Translations under genes and position numbers: made by a program | In this document: positions 27,358 to 37,733 of the stretch, piece by piece | Layout of the letters: every line of letters begins with the position of its first letter | How positions within the stretch are numbered: the first letter of the stretch is position 1 | The notes under the pieces: generated by a model | The model's database searches: none | The model's input: only the letters and a program-made list of their open reading frames with translations | Told to the model about the DNA's origin: nothing | NCBI GenBank assembly: GCA_012729375.1 | Contig: JAAYDE010000046.1 | Coordinates: 1-63,926, forward strand | From: Deltaproteobacteria bacterium | GTDB taxonomy: Bacteria > Desulfobacterota > Desulfuromonadia > Desulfuromonadales > JAAYDE01 | Length of the DNA stretch: 63,926 nucleotides | Direction of reading: 5' to 3'

Positions 27358-28767
27358 ATGACCCCCAAAGAGGTAATGGAATTTGTCAGCGAAAAGAAAT
27401 TGAAGATCGTTGATTTCAAGTTTCTCGATTTCGTCGGTGTCTGGCAGCATTTCTCGCAGCCCATCCAGGAACTGAGCGAGGAAACCTTTGAGGAGGGGAT
27501 CGGTTTCGACGGTTCCTCGATCCGCGGCTGGCAGCCGATCCACAACAGCGACATGCTGATCGTGCCCGATCCCACCACCGCCAAGATCGATCCCTTCGTC
27601 GCCACTCCCTGCCTGAGCCTGATCTGCAATATCGTCGATCCCATCACCCGCGAAGGCTACACCAGGGATCCCCGCTTCATCGCCCAGAAGGCCGAGGCCT
27701 ACCTGAAGTCGACCGGCATCGCCGACGTTGCCTATTTCGGCCCCGAGCCGGAATTTTTCATCTTTGACGATGTGCGCTACTTTTCCGGCGTCAACCAGTC
27801 CTTCCATATGGTTGATTCCGTGGAAGGGATTTGGAACTCGGGCCGGGAGGAATTTCCCAACCTCGGCTACAAGCCCCGCCACAAGGAGGGCTATTTCCCC
27901 TGCGCCCCCACCGATTCGCTGATCGACCTGCGCAACGAAATGGTGGACGAGCTGCAAAAGGTCGGGCTGCACATCGAATGTATGCACCATGAGGTGGCCA
28001 CCGGCGGCCAGTGCGAGATCGACATGCGTTTCGACAGCCTGCTGAAGATGGGGGACAACCTCCAGTGGTTCAAGTACATCATCAAGAATGTCGCGCGCCG
28101 TAACGGCCGCACCGTAACCTTCATGCCCAAGCCTCTTTATGGGGATAACGGCTCCGGCATGCATTGCCACATGTCGTTATGGAAAGACGGTAAGAACCTG
28201 TTTGCCGGCGATGGCTATGGTGGCCTTTCAAAAACGGCCCTTTATTATCTCGGCGGCATCATGAAGCATGCCAAGGCGTTGTGCGCCATCACCAACCCGG
28301 GAACCAACTCCTACAAACGTCTGGTCCCCGGCTTCGAGGCGCCGGTCAACCTGGCCTATTCCAGCCGCAACCGTTCCGCCTCGTTGCGCATTCCGGTCAC
28401 CAGCAATCCCAAGGCCAAGAGAGTCGAATACCGCACCCCCGACCCCCTGTGCAACGGCTATCTGGCCTTTGCGGCCATGGTCATGGCGGGCCTGGACGGC
28501 ATCGAGAACAAAATCGATCCGGGCGAACCGCTGGACAAGGATATCTACGGGCTCTCCCCCGAGGAATTGAGCCATGTGCCCAAGGTGGCCGGATCTCTCG
28601 AAGAAGCTCTCATCTATCTGGAAGAGGACCACGATTTTCTGCTCAAGGGGGATGTTTTCACCAAGGATGTCATCGACATGTGGATCGATTACAAGCGTTC
28701 CGCCGAGGTCGACAAGGTTCGCATGCGTCCCACTCCCATGGAATTCGAACTCTATTTCGATTTCTGA
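27358..28767 (+). CDS. glnA: Glutamine synthetase type I
   Basis: 469 residues forming a dodecameric enzyme that makes glutamine from glutamate, ammonia and ATP. It has the FDGSSIRGW beta-grasp segment, the metal and glutamate site [23 protein letters not shown], and the adenylylation-site tyrosine in [10 protein letters not shown], so GlnE-type control is possible. GAGAGGAAAAAG precedes ATG 27358; an in-frame start at 27292 would add 22 unconserved residues. It ends at a strong terminator. Confidence 0.96.
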   Translation: MTPKEVMEFVSEKKLKIVDFKFLDFVGVWQHFSQPIQELSEETFEEGIGFDGSSIRGWQPIHNSDMLIVPDPTTAKIDPFVATPCLSLICNIVDPITREGYTRDPRFIAQKAEAYLKSTGIADVAYFGPEPEFFIFDDVRYFSGVNQSFHMVDSVEGIWNSGREEFPNLGYKPRHKEGYFPCAPTDSLIDLRNEMVDELQKVGLHIECMHHEVATGGQCEIDMRFDSLLKMGDNLQWFKYIIKNVARRNGRTVTFMPKPLYGDNGSGMHCHMSLWKDGKNLFAGDGYGGLSKTALYYLGGIMKHAKALCAITNPGTNSYKRLVPGFEAPVNLAYSSRNRSASLRIPVTSNPKAKRVEYRTPDPLCNGYLAFAAMVMAGLDGIENKIDPGEPLDKDIYGLSPEELSHVPKVAGSLEEALIYLEEDHDFLLKGDVFTKDVIDMWIDYKRSAEVDKVRMRPTPMEFELYFDF

Positions 28768-28788
28768 GTGCCGCGGAAATCTTTGCGC

Positions 28789-28830
28789 AAAACAAGAAAA
28801 CCCCCTGGCAGCAGGGGGTTTTCTTGTTTT
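28789..28830. terminator. Bidirectional terminator between glnA and thrC
   Basis: A perfect inverted repeat: 19-base arms (28789-28807 and 28812-28830) around a GCAG loop, with a CCCCCTG/CAGGGGG core flanked by A/T-rich ends. Confidence 0.95.
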
Positions 28831-28849
28831 GAAGGTTTTTGGGAGTGGT

Positions 28850-30238
28850 TCAGAGGGCGTTTTGGGCAATGAACTCCTTGATCTTTTCTGCCTCCGCGTC
28901 GATGAGGTGGCACCGCTCGGGACGGTTTTCGATTCCCCGCAAAGAAGGGGGACGTTCCGGGTCGAGGCCGACAGCCCGGCGTACGGCCGCACTGAACTTG
29001 GCCGGATGGGCGGTGGCCAGGCAGATCAGGGGCACGCCCGGCGCGGTGGTGCGCGTGCCGGCGCGCACACCGACGGCGGTGTGAGGATCGAGGAGGTAGC
29101 CGTTCTGCCGGTGAAAATCACGGATGGTGGCGATGGTCTCCTCCCGGTCTACAGAACAGGAGGTGAAATCCTCGGCGATAGTGCGCCGTTCGTCGCCGGC
29201 AAAGGAGATGGCCCCCGTTTTCCGAAAATCTTCCAGGGTGGAGCGGACTCTGGCCGCATCGCCGTGGTAGATGAAGTAGAGATAGCGTTCGAAATTGCTG
29301 GCCACCTGGATGTCCATGGATGGCGAGAGGGTTTCGATGACTTTCTCCAGGGAATAGTCGCCATGGAGAACGAAACGGGTGAGGATGTTGTTTTCGTTGG
29401 TGGCGATCACCAGTTTGGCGATGGGCAGGCCCATCTTTTTGGCCAGCCAGCCGGCGAAAACATCGCCGAAATTGCCCGTGGGAACGGAAAAAACCACCTC
29501 ACGGCAGGAGCTTTCCCGGTGCACCCGCCCCCAGGCATAGAAATAGTAGACGATCTGCGCCACCAGCCGCGCCCAGTTGATGGAGTTGATGGAGGCCAGG
29601 CTGTGACGCGATTTGAAGTCGAGATCCCCGAAAATTTCCTTGACGATCCGCTGCCCGTCGTCAAAAGTGCCGCGCACCGCCAGATTGAAGACGTTGGCAT
29701 CGGTGACCGTGGTCATCTGCAGCTGCTGGATCGGCGAGACCTTGCCGTGGGGATGGAGAATGAAGATGTTGATATTCTTTTTCCCGCGGAGTCCGTAAAT
29801 GGCGGCGCTGCCCGTGTCTCCGGAAGTGGCGCCGAGGATGTTCATCCGCCCGTGGCGTTTTTCCACCAGGTATTCGAAGAGGTTGCCGAGGAACTGCAGG
29901 GCCAGGTCCTTGAAGGCCAGGGTCGGGCCGTGAAAGAGTTCAAGGATGTAGATGTCCCCCTTTTTCACCACAGGGGTGATTTCGGGATGACTGAAGGTCG
30001 CGTAGGAACGGTCGATGAGATCCTTGAGAATGGGGCGGGGAACGTCCTCGGCAAAGAGGGAGATGATGCGGAAGGCCAGCTCAGGATAGGGCAGAAACGC
30101 CAGGTCGTCGATCTCTTTTACGGCGAGGGCGGGGATGGTTTCCGGCAGCAGCAGGCCGCCGTCGTCGGCCAGGCCCATCATGACGGCATCCTCGAAGGGA
30201 ATGGCGTCGATGCCGCCGCGGGTGCTGATATAAAGCAT
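28850..30238 (-). CDS. thrC: Threonine synthase
   Basis: 462 residues. A PLP enzyme converting O-phosphohomoserine to threonine. The PLP lysine lies in FKDLALQF (about residue 111), and GATSGDTGSAA and the SINSINWARL stretch are typical. The ATG at 30238 is chosen over an in-frame codon at 30325 because the family starts with YISTRGG; GGAG lies about ten bases upstream. Monocistronic, convergent with glnA. Confidence 0.94.
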   Translation of the reverse strand: MLYISTRGGIDAIPFEDAVMMGLADDGGLLLPETIPALAVKEIDDLAFLPYPELAFRIISLFAEDVPRPILKDLIDRSYATFSHPEITPVVKKGDIYILELFHGPTLAFKDLALQFLGNLFEYLVEKRHGRMNILGATSGDTGSAAIYGLRGKKNINIFILHPHGKVSPIQQLQMTTVTDANVFNLAVRGTFDDGQRIVKEIFGDLDFKSRHSLASINSINWARLVAQIVYYFYAWGRVHRESSCREVVFSVPTGNFGDVFAGWLAKKMGLPIAKLVIATNENNILTRFVLHGDYSLEKVIETLSPSMDIQVASNFERYLYFIYHGDAARVRSTLEDFRKTGAISFAGDERRTIAEDFTSCSVDREETIATIRDFHRQNGYLLDPHTAVGVRAGTRTTAPGVPLICLATAHPAKFSAAVRRAVGLDPERPPSLRGIENRPERCHLIDAEAEKIKEFIAQNAL

Positions 30239-30551
30239 GAAAGGAGGCTCCTTTAAGGGGGCTGTTTGGATGACTGCATCATAACAAGATCGATTGCTTC
30301 TGGGAAGGGGAAGTGACGCATGCAAGGATGATTCCGCCCCCGGAAACCTTTCCGGCGAGACTTTGCTTTTTGGGGGGCGGGGAAAAAGGGCTTGGACAGC
30401 GCCTTGGTTTTACCCTATCATTTCAAAAACAAGGGCCTGAGGGCGGTTTCCGTCCGCTTTGGGAAAAATGCCGGTTCCCTGGGAATCCGCTTTCCCCGCC
30501 GCAGGATTTTTCGCGGAGGGGAAGGTCAAGACGGTAATCAAGGAGTATTTT
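30239..30551. other. Intergenic region between thrC and the second HIT gene
   Basis: About 310 bases between divergent genes, presumably with both promoters. A short TTCCC-T-GGGAA dyad occurs near 30477-30487 and GC-rich runs around 30365-30385. No convincing ORF or RNA gene was found. Confidence 0.35.
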
Positions 30552-31040
30552 ATGGAACAGTTATGGGCTCCCTGGCGGATGGACTATGTCGGCAAGGATG
30601 CGGCCCCCGATGGATGTATCTTCTGTATCCAGGGGATTCCGCACCAGGATCGGCAACGGCTGGTCCTGTTCCGGGGGCACCACGGCTTCATCATAATGAA
30701 CCGTTATCCCTATTCCAACGGCCACCTCATGGTCGTTCCCCATCGCCACACCTCCGAGATAGAGGATCTTTCCTCCGCGGAACGGCTGGAAATTTTCGAT
30801 CTTCTGGTCCGCGCCCGGCAGGTTCTGAATCGCTGCCTCAAACCGCAGGGATACAATATCGGCATCAACCTCGGCAAGGTCGGCGGCGCCGGCGTCACCG
30901 AACATGTTCATCTCCATATCGTTCCCCGTTGGCTGGGGGATACCAATTTCATGCCGGTTTTCGCCGATGTGCGGGTCATTCCCGAACATCTGGAAGCAAC
31001 CTACGAAACCCTGCGCCAGGCCTTCGAGGAGATGGGCTGA
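30552..31040 (+). CDS. HIT-family protein (Ap4A phosphorylase-like)
   Basis: 162 residues. It begins MEQLWAPWRMDYV and has CIFC, RYPYSNGHLMVVPHRH and the triad HVHLHIVPRW (about 121-130). This longer HIT form, with WAPWR at the start, is like prokaryotic diadenosine polyphosphate phosphorylase/hydrolase relatives. AAGGAG precedes ATG 30552. It heads a same-strand run with the ExbB/ExbD pair, the ROK kinase and pfkA, though the 50-base gap to exbB leaves co-transcription open. Confidence 0.88.
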   Translation: MEQLWAPWRMDYVGKDAAPDGCIFCIQGIPHQDRQRLVLFRGHHGFIIMNRYPYSNGHLMVVPHRHTSEIEDLSSAERLEIFDLLVRARQVLNRCLKPQGYNIGINLGKVGGAGVTEHVHLHIVPRWLGDTNFMPVFADVRVIPEHLEATYETLRQAFEEMG

Positions 31041-31090
31041 TCCCGGTCACAGCGGGCCGGGAATGGAACAGTTGAAAGGATTGACGGTAG

Positions 31091-31690
31091 ATGATGGAAA
31101 TTTTCGACAAGGGCGGTCCCCTTCTGTATGTGATTGCCTTTTGTTCCGTTCTCGCCCTGGGGATTTTCCTCGAGAGGCTGTGGGTTTTTTCCCGTCTGCG
31201 CCGGGAGTTCCAGACTCTGGCCGCCGAGGTCGGAAGTCTCGTCGAAAACGGCAAAAGTGCCGAGGCGGAAGCGGTCTGCCTGCGCACCCGCAACCCTCTG
31301 GCGCCGGTCTTTCTTGCCGCCCTTAAATCTGCCGGCAAACCACGGGATCAGATCAAGCAGGAAGCGGAAGAAGCCGGGTCCCGGCAGACGGTCTTTGTCA
31401 ACCGCTACCTGGGGCTGATGAGCACCATCGCCACCCTCGCCCCCCTGCTTGGCCTGCTGGGCACCGTTCTCGGGATGATCCAGGCCTTCAACGTCATCGC
31501 CGTCCAGGGGGTGGGAACCCCGGCCACCCTTGGAGGGGGAATCTCCCAGGCCTTGCTGACGACGGCGGCAGGACTCTCCGTGGCCATCCCCGTCATCCTT
31601 CTCCATCGTTATCTTTCCAGCCGTGCGTCGCTGATCGTTCTGGAGATGGAGGAACACTCCCTCCATCTGGTGAACCTGCTGTCAAGGTAG
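31091..31690 (+). CDS. ExbB/TolQ/MotA-family proton channel subunit
   Basis: 199 residues. Three hydrophobic segments (about 11-30, 108-130, 150-175) and the MotA/TolQ/ExbB pattern (LGLMSTIATLAPLLGLLGTVLGMI...GISQALLTTAAGL). It works with the next gene product to turn proton flow into periplasmic force, for TonB-dependent uptake or cell-envelope maintenance. No tonB or tolA lies here, so TolQ and ExbB cannot be told apart. The partner starts seven bases after its stop. Confidence 0.88.
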   Translation: MMEIFDKGGPLLYVIAFCSVLALGIFLERLWVFSRLRREFQTLAAEVGSLVENGKSAEAEAVCLRTRNPLAPVFLAALKSAGKPRDQIKQEAEEAGSRQTVFVNRYLGLMSTIATLAPLLGLLGTVLGMIQAFNVIAVQGVGTPATLGGGISQALLTTAAGLSVAIPVILLHRYLSSRASLIVLEMEEHSLHLVNLLSR

Positions 31691-31697
31691 GGGGTCA

Positions 31698-32138
31698 ATG
31701 GGATTTCTGCGCCATAAATCCGAGGAACCCAAGATCGATCTGACGCCGATGGTCGATGTGGTCTTTCTGCTCCTCATCTTTTTCATGATTTCCACCACTT
31801 TCATTGAAACGTCGGGGATCTCCATCCAGTTGCCCAGTGTCTCCTCCCCGGCTCCTCCTTCCCGGGAAGAGAAGGAAGTGAGGATTTCCGTGACCGCGGA
31901 AGGGAACATTTTCCATCACCATCCCAACAGCCCCAAACCGGAACCGCTGACGGAGGAGGAAATGGACCGGCTGCTGGAACATTATGGGGCCGAGGAAGCG
32001 GGACAGATGACCTTCTTTCTGCTGGCGGACCGGGATTCCCGCCATGGAAAGGTGGTCAAGGTCATGGATTCGGCCCGCAAGCACGGTTTCAGAAAGCTGG
32101 CGATCGGTACCTTAACGGAAAAAGGCCTCAAGCCATGA
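31698..32138 (+). CDS. ExbD/TolR-family protein
   Basis: 146 residues. One membrane helix (about 15-40) with the family's essential Asp in DLTPMVDVVFLLLIFFM, then a periplasmic domain. Partner of the ExbB-like protein encoded seven bases upstream. The ROK kinase gene overlaps its stop by four bases (ATGA), so the kinase is translationally coupled to a transport energiser, an arrangement I cannot explain functionally. Confidence 0.88.
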   Translation: MGFLRHKSEEPKIDLTPMVDVVFLLLIFFMISTTFIETSGISIQLPSVSSPAPPSREEKEVRISVTAEGNIFHHHPNSPKPEPLTEEEMDRLLEHYGAEEAGQMTFFLLADRDSRHGKVVKVMDSARKHGFRKLAIGTLTEKGLKP

Positions 32139-33130
32139 AAGGAGAGGTACTTATCGGCATCGACCTGGGCGGCACCAACTGCCGGGCGGCGCTGGTCACC
32201 CTGGACGGGGAGATCCTGGTTATCAACAAAGTTCCGACCAAGATGGCGGAGGGGCGGGATTTTTTTCTGGCCCGGCTGTTTCGGATGTGTGACGACCTGA
32301 TCCAGTTTGCCGCCAGGGAGGGGCTGCTGGTCTCCGCTCTGGGGATGGGCGCCGCTGGTGTCATCAGCCCCAGCGGAGCAGTGACCGTTTCCCCAAACCT
32401 GGCGCCGCTCAACGGATTTCCCCTGGCTGCGGCCATCCGCGACCAGTTCGCCCTGCCGACCACACTGGCCAACGATGCCAACGCCATCGCCTGGGGGGAA
32501 GCCATCCTTGGCGCCGGGCGGGTCTTCTCATCGTTTTTGACCATCACTCTGGGCACCGGGGTGGGCGGCGGATTGATCCTGGACAGGAAACTGTGGAAGG
32601 GGGCGGATGGCTCCGCCGGGGAGATCGGCCATTTTGTCGTCGAACCGGAGGGACGTGAATGCCGTTGCGGCAGCCGCGGTTGTCTCGAACAATATGCTTC
32701 GGCCACCGGCATTGTGCGCACCGCGGTGGATTCCCTGGCACGGGGTGAATACAGCGTTTTGGCTGGTCTGCCGCGGGAGGAAATCACCTCGCTCAAGGTT
32801 TCCGAAGCGGCCCGCGGTGGCGACGGGGTGGCTCTGAACGCTTTCCGGGAGGCGGGGGAGCGTTTGGGGCAGGTGCTGGCCAGCGTTGCCAACCTGCTCA
32901 ATCTGGACGGGGTGGTTATCACCGGCGGGCCGGCGGAAAGCCTGGATTTGATCCGGCCCTGGCTGGAAAAGGAGATAAAAGCTCGGGCTTTCGAAATCCC
33001 CTTCCGGCGGATGAAGATCGTCCGCGGAGAACTTGGGGAAGAGGCGGGGATTCTCGGCTCGGCCCGCTTGGCCCATGACGAATTGCTTGCCGCTCAAAGG
33101 CGAGATGACCCGAAGCCAACCCAGAACTGA
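32135..33130 (+). CDS. ROK-family sugar kinase
   Basis: 331 residues. The phosphate-binding loop DLGGTNCRAAL (about 10-20), a catalytic-loop region ANDANA, and the ROK zinc motif CRCGSRGCLEQYAS (about 177-190) are all present, with GEIGHFVVEP before it. No DNA-binding N-terminus, so it is an enzyme and not a NagC-type repressor. Glucokinase is the likeliest activity; N-acetylglucosamine or mannose kinase cannot be excluded. It lies directly ahead of pfkA. Confidence 0.85.
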   Translation: MKGEVLIGIDLGGTNCRAALVTLDGEILVINKVPTKMAEGRDFFLARLFRMCDDLIQFAAREGLLVSALGMGAAGVISPSGAVTVSPNLAPLNGFPLAAAIRDQFALPTTLANDANAIAWGEAILGAGRVFSSFLTITLGTGVGGGLILDRKLWKGADGSAGEIGHFVVEPEGRECRCGSRGCLEQYASATGIVRTAVDSLARGEYSVLAGLPREEITSLKVSEAARGGDGVALNAFREAGERLGQVLASVANLLNLDGVVITGGPAESLDLIRPWLEKEIKARAFEIPFRRMKIVRGELGEEAGILGSARLAHDELLAAQRRDDPKPTQN

Positions 33131-33147
33131 GTTTCATGGAGGAATGC

Positions 33148-34239
33148 ATGACCAAGAAAAAGATAGCCATTCTTACCGGTGGTGGGGACTGTCCCGGCCT
33201 TAACGCGGTTATCCGTGGTGTCGTCATTTCGGCTGTCGTCCAAAGGGGATGGGAAGTCCTCGGCATCCGGGACGGGTTTGACGGCCTGGTAGGGGAGCCC
33301 CGCTACGTGCGGCTGGAAGTGGCCAACGTAAGGGGCATCCTTTCCCGCGGGGGAACCATCCTCGGTACCAGCAATCGGGGCAATCCTTTTTCTTTCCCGA
33401 TCCGCAAAGGAGATGTCATGGAGATGCAGGACGTCTCCGCCCAGGTGGTCGAAAATATCCGCGCCCTGGGCATCGATGCCCTGGTCGCCGTGGGCGGGGA
33501 CGGTACCCTGAAGATCGGCAAACGCCTCTGCGAACTGGGGGTGCCGGTGGTCGGCGTGCCGAAAACCATCGATAACGATCTGCGGGGCACGGATGTCACC
33601 TTCGGCTACAACACCGCCGTCGGCATCGTCACCGAAGCCCTCGACCGCCTGCTGACCACCGCGGAAAGCCACCATCGAGTTATCGTGGTCGAGGTGATGG
33701 GCCGGAACGCCGGCTGGATTGCCCTGGAATCCGGCATCGCCGGTGGCGCTGATGTCATCCTCATTCCTGAAATTCCCTTTCAGATCGACAAGGTCTGTGA
33801 AAGTCTCCGCCTGCGGCGGCGCATCGGCCGGAAATTTTCCCTCGTGGTGGTCGCCGAAGGGGCCCACGCCATCGCCGGAGAGCGCATCGTTCAGGCGACC
33901 GCCCAGGAGAATCTGGGGATCGAACGGCTGGGTGGAATCGGCGAGGCGGTTTCCAGGCAGCTTTCCACGGCCCTCGATATCGAAACCCGGGTGGTGGTTC
34001 TCGGTCATGTGCAGAGGGGAGGGACGCCGGCGCATTTTGACCGCATCCTCAGCTCGAGGTTCGGTGTCCATGCCGTCAGGCTGATCGAAAAAGGGCAGTT
34101 CGGCCGCATGGTCGCCCTACGTGGCCGTTCCGTCGTCTCCGTCGATATCGACGCGGCGGTGGCTTCCCTCAATCTTGTCGACCCCCAGGGCGATCTGATC
34201 GCCGTCGCCGAGGAACTGGGAATCAATATGGGCCGTTGA
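33148..34239 (+). CDS. pfkA: 6-phosphofructokinase (group III, probably ATP-dependent)
   Basis: 363 residues. GGGDCPGLN at the N-terminus, VGGDGTLKIG (Gly where pyrophosphate enzymes have Asp) and PKTIDNDLRGTD (Lys where E. coli has Gly) give the Gly104/Lys124 combination in E. coli numbering, known from ATP-dependent group III enzymes. MGRNAGWIAL and the C-terminal GHVQRGGTP follow. GGAGG precedes ATG 33148. It phosphorylates fructose-6-phosphate, opposing the Fbp encoded at 3.7 kb. Confidence 0.92.
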   Translation: MTKKKIAILTGGGDCPGLNAVIRGVVISAVVQRGWEVLGIRDGFDGLVGEPRYVRLEVANVRGILSRGGTILGTSNRGNPFSFPIRKGDVMEMQDVSAQVVENIRALGIDALVAVGGDGTLKIGKRLCELGVPVVGVPKTIDNDLRGTDVTFGYNTAVGIVTEALDRLLTTAESHHRVIVVEVMGRNAGWIALESGIAGGADVILIPEIPFQIDKVCESLRLRRRIGRKFSLVVVAEGAHAIAGERIVQATAQENLGIERLGGIGEAVSRQLSTALDIETRVVVLGHVQRGGTPAHFDRILSSRFGVHAVRLIEKGQFGRMVALRGRSVVSVDIDAAVASLNLVDPQGDLIAVAEELGINMGR

Positions 34240-34316
34240 CAGCTGTGACGGTGTCAAAATCCCCGGCTGGCGGCGGAACGGTGCGCTGGAGGAATCTTCT
34301 TTCCCGGCGCCGTTGC

Positions 34317-34490
34317 TCAAGTTTTCAGTTTATCCAGGCAACCGAGCAGAATATTTTTCTTTTCCCTTAACCTGTTGCGAAATTCGAACAGGTCGGTGTG
34401 GCTGATTTCGGAACCCAATTCGGCGATGACACTTTCCAGGAACTCCACCAACACCTTTTTTTCTTCGGCGTTGAATCGCGGTTCGGCCAT
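34317..34490 (-). CDS. Small hypothetical protein, 57 residues
   Basis: A short gene between pfkA and putA. ATG 34490 (or the adjacent in-frame ATG at 34493) follows a perfect AAGGAGG. The product begins MAEPRFNAEEKKVLVEFLES and ends DKLKT; it is charged and predicted helical, with a single Cys and no membrane segment. Function unknown. It is convergent with pfkA and divergent from putA. The strength of the ribosome-binding site is the main argument that it is expressed. Confidence 0.65.
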   Translation of the reverse strand: MAEPRFNAEEKKVLVEFLESVIAELGSEISHTDLFEFRNRLREKKNILLGCLDKLKT

Positions 34491-34658
34491 CATCCACCTC
34501 CTTATATCTTGAAGGTTTCCTTTCTATTCATTTTAATTGACAATCTCTTGCTATCAAATTTTTGAGTAAATGTTAAATTCCACGGGTTTCCTGTTTTTTG
34601 GGCAATGCTGAAAACCGCGGAAAAACATCCATCTACAACAAGCAGGCGAGGAGGCATC

Positions 34659-37634
34659 ATGGCTGTCAACGGCCTCGAGGAAAGAATTGTCGGCATGGGG
34701 GAGAAAGTGCTGGCGGAAATCCGGCGGGACCGTCCTTCCCTTTTCAACCGCAACCGGTGGATCGGCGAGGTACTGCGCTGGAGTATGGAAAACGAGGACT
34801 TCAAGGTTCAGTTGTTTCGCTTCATCGACGTTTTCCCGAGTCTTTCCGGCAAGGATTCCCTGGGCCGGCACCTGCGGGAATATTTCGACCGGGAAGAAGG
34901 GCAGATCCCCGGCATTTTCCGCCGCGGATCCCGTTTTGCCGGGTTCCTCGGTGACTACCTTCTCAATCAGGCCATCGGCCGCAATATCCGCAGTGTCGCC
35001 CGGCAGTTCATCATCGGCGAGAATGCCGCCGAGGCGGTGAAGCGGTTGACCAAAATCCGCCAGGACGGGTTCGCCTTCACCGTCGATCTTCTGGGGGAAG
35101 CGGTGGTCGGCGAGGAAGAGGCCGACACCGTCCTGGATCGCTATTGCGGCCTTGTCGAGGCTCTGGGGCAGGCGGCGAAAGGATGGCGGGCGCTGGCGGG
35201 TCCGGCAGGAGAAAACGGCGCCGACTGGGGATCGGCTCCCATGGTCAACCTTTCGGTCAAACCGAGCGCCCTCTATTCACAGATCCGACCGGAGGATTTC
35301 GAAGGCTCGGTGGCGGGTGTCCTCGACCGGCTGACGAAGATCTGCGAACAGGTCATGCGGGCCAAGGGATTTCTGTGCATCGACATGGAGTCAAACCGGC
35401 TGAAGAACGTGACCCTGGAAATTTACCGGCGCTTGCGGCTGCGTTTCCCCCACTATCCCCATCTCGGCCTGGCCCTCCAGTCCTATCTGAAAGAGACCGA
35501 TGAGGACCTGGAGGAACTGCTGCAATGGGCACGGGACAATGCCGTTTCCCTTTCCATCCGCCTGGTCAAGGGCGCCTATTGGGAATATGAGGTGGCCCAG
35601 GCCCGGATGCGCAGCTGGCCGGTGCCGGTGTTCACCCGCAAGGCCGAAAGCGATGCTGCCTTCGAGCGCCATGCCCGGCGCCTTCTGGAAAATCATGACA
35701 TCTGCCATCTTGCCTGCGCTTCCCACAATATCCGTTCGGTAATGGCGGTTTTGGAAACGGCCCGCTCCCTGGGGGCTCCCGCCGAAAAACTGGAGTTCCA
35801 GGTGCTGCACGGCATGGCCGAGCCGGTGGCCAAGGCGATCCTCAAGTTGACCGGCAGGGTCCGCCTCTATTCCCCTTTCGGAGAGCTGATCCCGGGCATG
35901 GCCTACCTGGTCCGGCGTCTTCTGGAAAACACCTCCAATGAATCCTTTCTGCGGCACAGTTTCGCTGAAGGCGCGGACAGCGCCCTTTTATTGCGCAATC
36001 CCCTCGATATTCTGGCCGAGGAACCGCCTGCGGAAACGACCCCGGACGGCGCAGCAAAGCCTTTTGTCAATGAGCCGGTCCCCGACTTTTCCGTAAAAAG
36101 GAATCGGCATGCCATGGCTGCGGCGTTGACCGCCGCCCGTTCCCAGTTGGGACGGACCTATGGATTTGTCGTCAATGGCCGGGAATCCTTTTCGCGGAAT
36201 CTTCTGGTCTCTCACAACCCGGCCCGTTTGGGCGAGGTGGTCGGCCGGGTCTGCCAGGTGGGGATGGGAGAGGTACGTGAGGCGGTTGCCGCGGCCAAGG
36301 CCGCTTTTCCTTCCTGGCGCGACAAAAGCGCCGGGGAGCGGGCGGGCCTGATGCGGAAAACCGCTGCCGTCGCCCGGGAACGGTTTTACGAGCTGGCCTC
36401 CTGGCAGGTTCTGGAGGTAGGAAAACAGTGGGAGCAGGCCTGTGGCGACGTCGCCGAGGCGATCGATTTCCTCGACTATTACGCCCTTCACATGGAGCGG
36501 CTGGGGAGAGGAACGGAAATCAGCCTCCAGTACGGGGAGAGCGACCGCCTCGTCTATGAGGGCAAAGGGGTTGCGGCGGTGATCGCCCCGTGGAATTTTC
36601 CCATGGCGATCAGTTGCGGCATGATCGCCGCCGCTCTGGTGGCGGGCAACTGCGTCGTTTACAAGCCTTCCGAAAGGTCTTCCGTCTGCGGGCGCATGGT
36701 TTTCGACCTGTTTGCCGCCGCCGGGCTTCCCGCCGGGGTTCTTCATCTGGTCCCCGGTTACGGCCATGTGGTCGGCGAGTTTCTGGTGGAGCATCCCGAC
36801 ATCTGCATGATCGCCTTCACCGGGTCCTTGAAGGCGGGACTGCAGATCGTGGAAAAGGCCGGTCGTATGCAGGCCGGTCAGCAGAAGATCAAGAAGGTGA
36901 TTGCCGAAATGGGCGGGAAAAACGCCATCATCATCGATGATGACGCCGACCTGGATGAGGCCGTTCCCGCCGTCGTCCAGTCCGCTTTCGGCTTCCAGGG
37001 ACAAAAATGCTCGGCCTGTTCCCGGCTGATTGTGCTGGAACCGGTTTACGAGCGCTTTCTGGCCCGGTTGCTGGGTGCGGTCCGTTCTCTGAAGGTGGGC
37101 GCCGCGGAAGATCCGGCCCATTTCATGGGCGCCGTCATCGATGACAGAGCCCGTAAAGCGATTTTTAGTTACATCGAATTGGGCAAAAAGGAGGGAACCC
37201 TTCTTTACTGCGGCCCCGAGGAAGGCGAAGGCCACCATGTGCCCATGACCATCTTTGGCTCCATTCTGCCTCACCACCGTCTGGCCCGCGAGGAGATCTT
37301 CGGGCCTGTCCTGGCGATCATGAAAGCGAAGGACTTCAGTGAGGCCCTGGAGTTTGCCAACAGTTCCCCCTTTGCCCTCACGGGCGGCCTGTTTTCCCGC
37401 AGCCCGAGCCGCATCGAAGAGGCCATGCGCCGTTTTCAGGTCGGCAACCTTTATATCAACCGCGGTATCACCGGTGCCCTGGTTGGGCGCCAGCCCTTCG
37501 GCGGCTTCAGGATGTCCGGTCTCGGCAGCAAGGCCGGCGGCAGCGACTATCTGCAGAACTTTCTGGAGGCCAAGGTTATCTGCGAAAATACCCTGCGGCG
37601 GGGTTTCGCCCCCGAATCCGCCTCCCTTCCCTGA
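34659..37634 (+). CDS. putA: Bifunctional proline dehydrogenase / P5C dehydrogenase
   Basis: 991 residues. The FAD-binding proline dehydrogenase barrel spans about 60-440 ([39 protein letters not shown]). The aldehyde dehydrogenase domain fills the C-terminal half ([27 protein letters not shown], with catalytic Cys784 in FQGQKCSAC). Together they oxidise proline to glutamate, passing electrons to the quinone pool and NAD. GAGGAGG precedes ATG 34659. There is no ribbon-helix-helix domain, so it is not a self-repressing PutA. Bases 34511-34658 upstream are AT-rich and should carry its promoter. Confidence 0.93.
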   Translation: MAVNGLEERIVGMGEKVLAEIRRDRPSLFNRNRWIGEVLRWSMENEDFKVQLFRFIDVFPSLSGKDSLGRHLREYFDREEGQIPGIFRRGSRFAGFLGDYLLNQAIGRNIRSVARQFIIGENAAEAVKRLTKIRQDGFAFTVDLLGEAVVGEEEADTVLDRYCGLVEALGQAAKGWRALAGPAGENGADWGSAPMVNLSVKPSALYSQIRPEDFEGSVAGVLDRLTKICEQVMRAKGFLCIDMESNRLKNVTLEIYRRLRLRFPHYPHLGLALQSYLKETDEDLEELLQWARDNAVSLSIRLVKGAYWEYEVAQARMRSWPVPVFTRKAESDAAFERHARRLLENHDICHLACASHNIRSVMAVLETARSLGAPAEKLEFQVLHGMAEPVAKAILKLTGRVRLYSPFGELIPGMAYLVRRLLENTSNESFLRHSFAEGADSALLLRNPLDILAEEPPAETTPDGAAKPFVNEPVPDFSVKRNRHAMAAALTAARSQLGRTYGFVVNGRESFSRNLLVSHNPARLGEVVGRVCQVGMGEVREAVAAAKAAFPSWRDKSAGERAGLMRKTAAVARERFYELASWQVLEVGKQWEQACGDVAEAIDFLDYYALHMERLGRGTEISLQYGESDRLVYEGKGVAAVIAPWNFPMAISCGMIAAALVAGNCVVYKPSERSSVCGRMVFDLFAAAGLPAGVLHLVPGYGHVVGEFLVEHPDICMIAFTGSLKAGLQIVEKAGRMQAGQQKIKKVIAEMGGKNAIIIDDDADLDEAVPAVVQSAFGFQGQKCSACSRLIVLEPVYERFLARLLGAVRSLKVGAAEDPAHFMGAVIDDRARKAIFSYIELGKKEGTLLYCGPEEGEGHHVPMTIFGSILPHHRLAREEIFGPVLAIMKAKDFSEALEFANSSPFALTGGLFSRSPSRIEEAMRRFQVGNLYINRGITGALVGRQPFGGFRMSGLGSKAGGSDYLQNFLEAKVICENTLRRGFAPESASLP

Positions 37635-37644
37635 TTTAAGAATA

Positions 37645-37661
37645 AAACAATGTTTTGTTTT
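37645..37661. promoter_or_regulatory. Candidate operator B of the XRE regulator
   Basis: The reverse complement of the 17-bp motif at 20810-20826, core AAACA-A-TGTTT. It lies 10 bases after the putA stop and about 44 bases upstream of the predicted fadL -35 box. Confidence 0.4.
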
Positions 37662-37704
37662 GAACTTTTTTTAGGGTGCGTGGAATTTTCAGGAAAAAAT
37701 TTTC

Positions 37705-37733
37705 TTGTTTAATTGTTTTTACAAGTTTATTAT
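37705..37733 (+). promoter_or_regulatory. Candidate promoter for fadL
   Basis: TTGTTT (37705-37710) and TATTAT (37728-37733) with a 17-base spacer. An interrupted dyad CTTGT...ACAAG overlaps this promoter. Confidence 0.5.
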
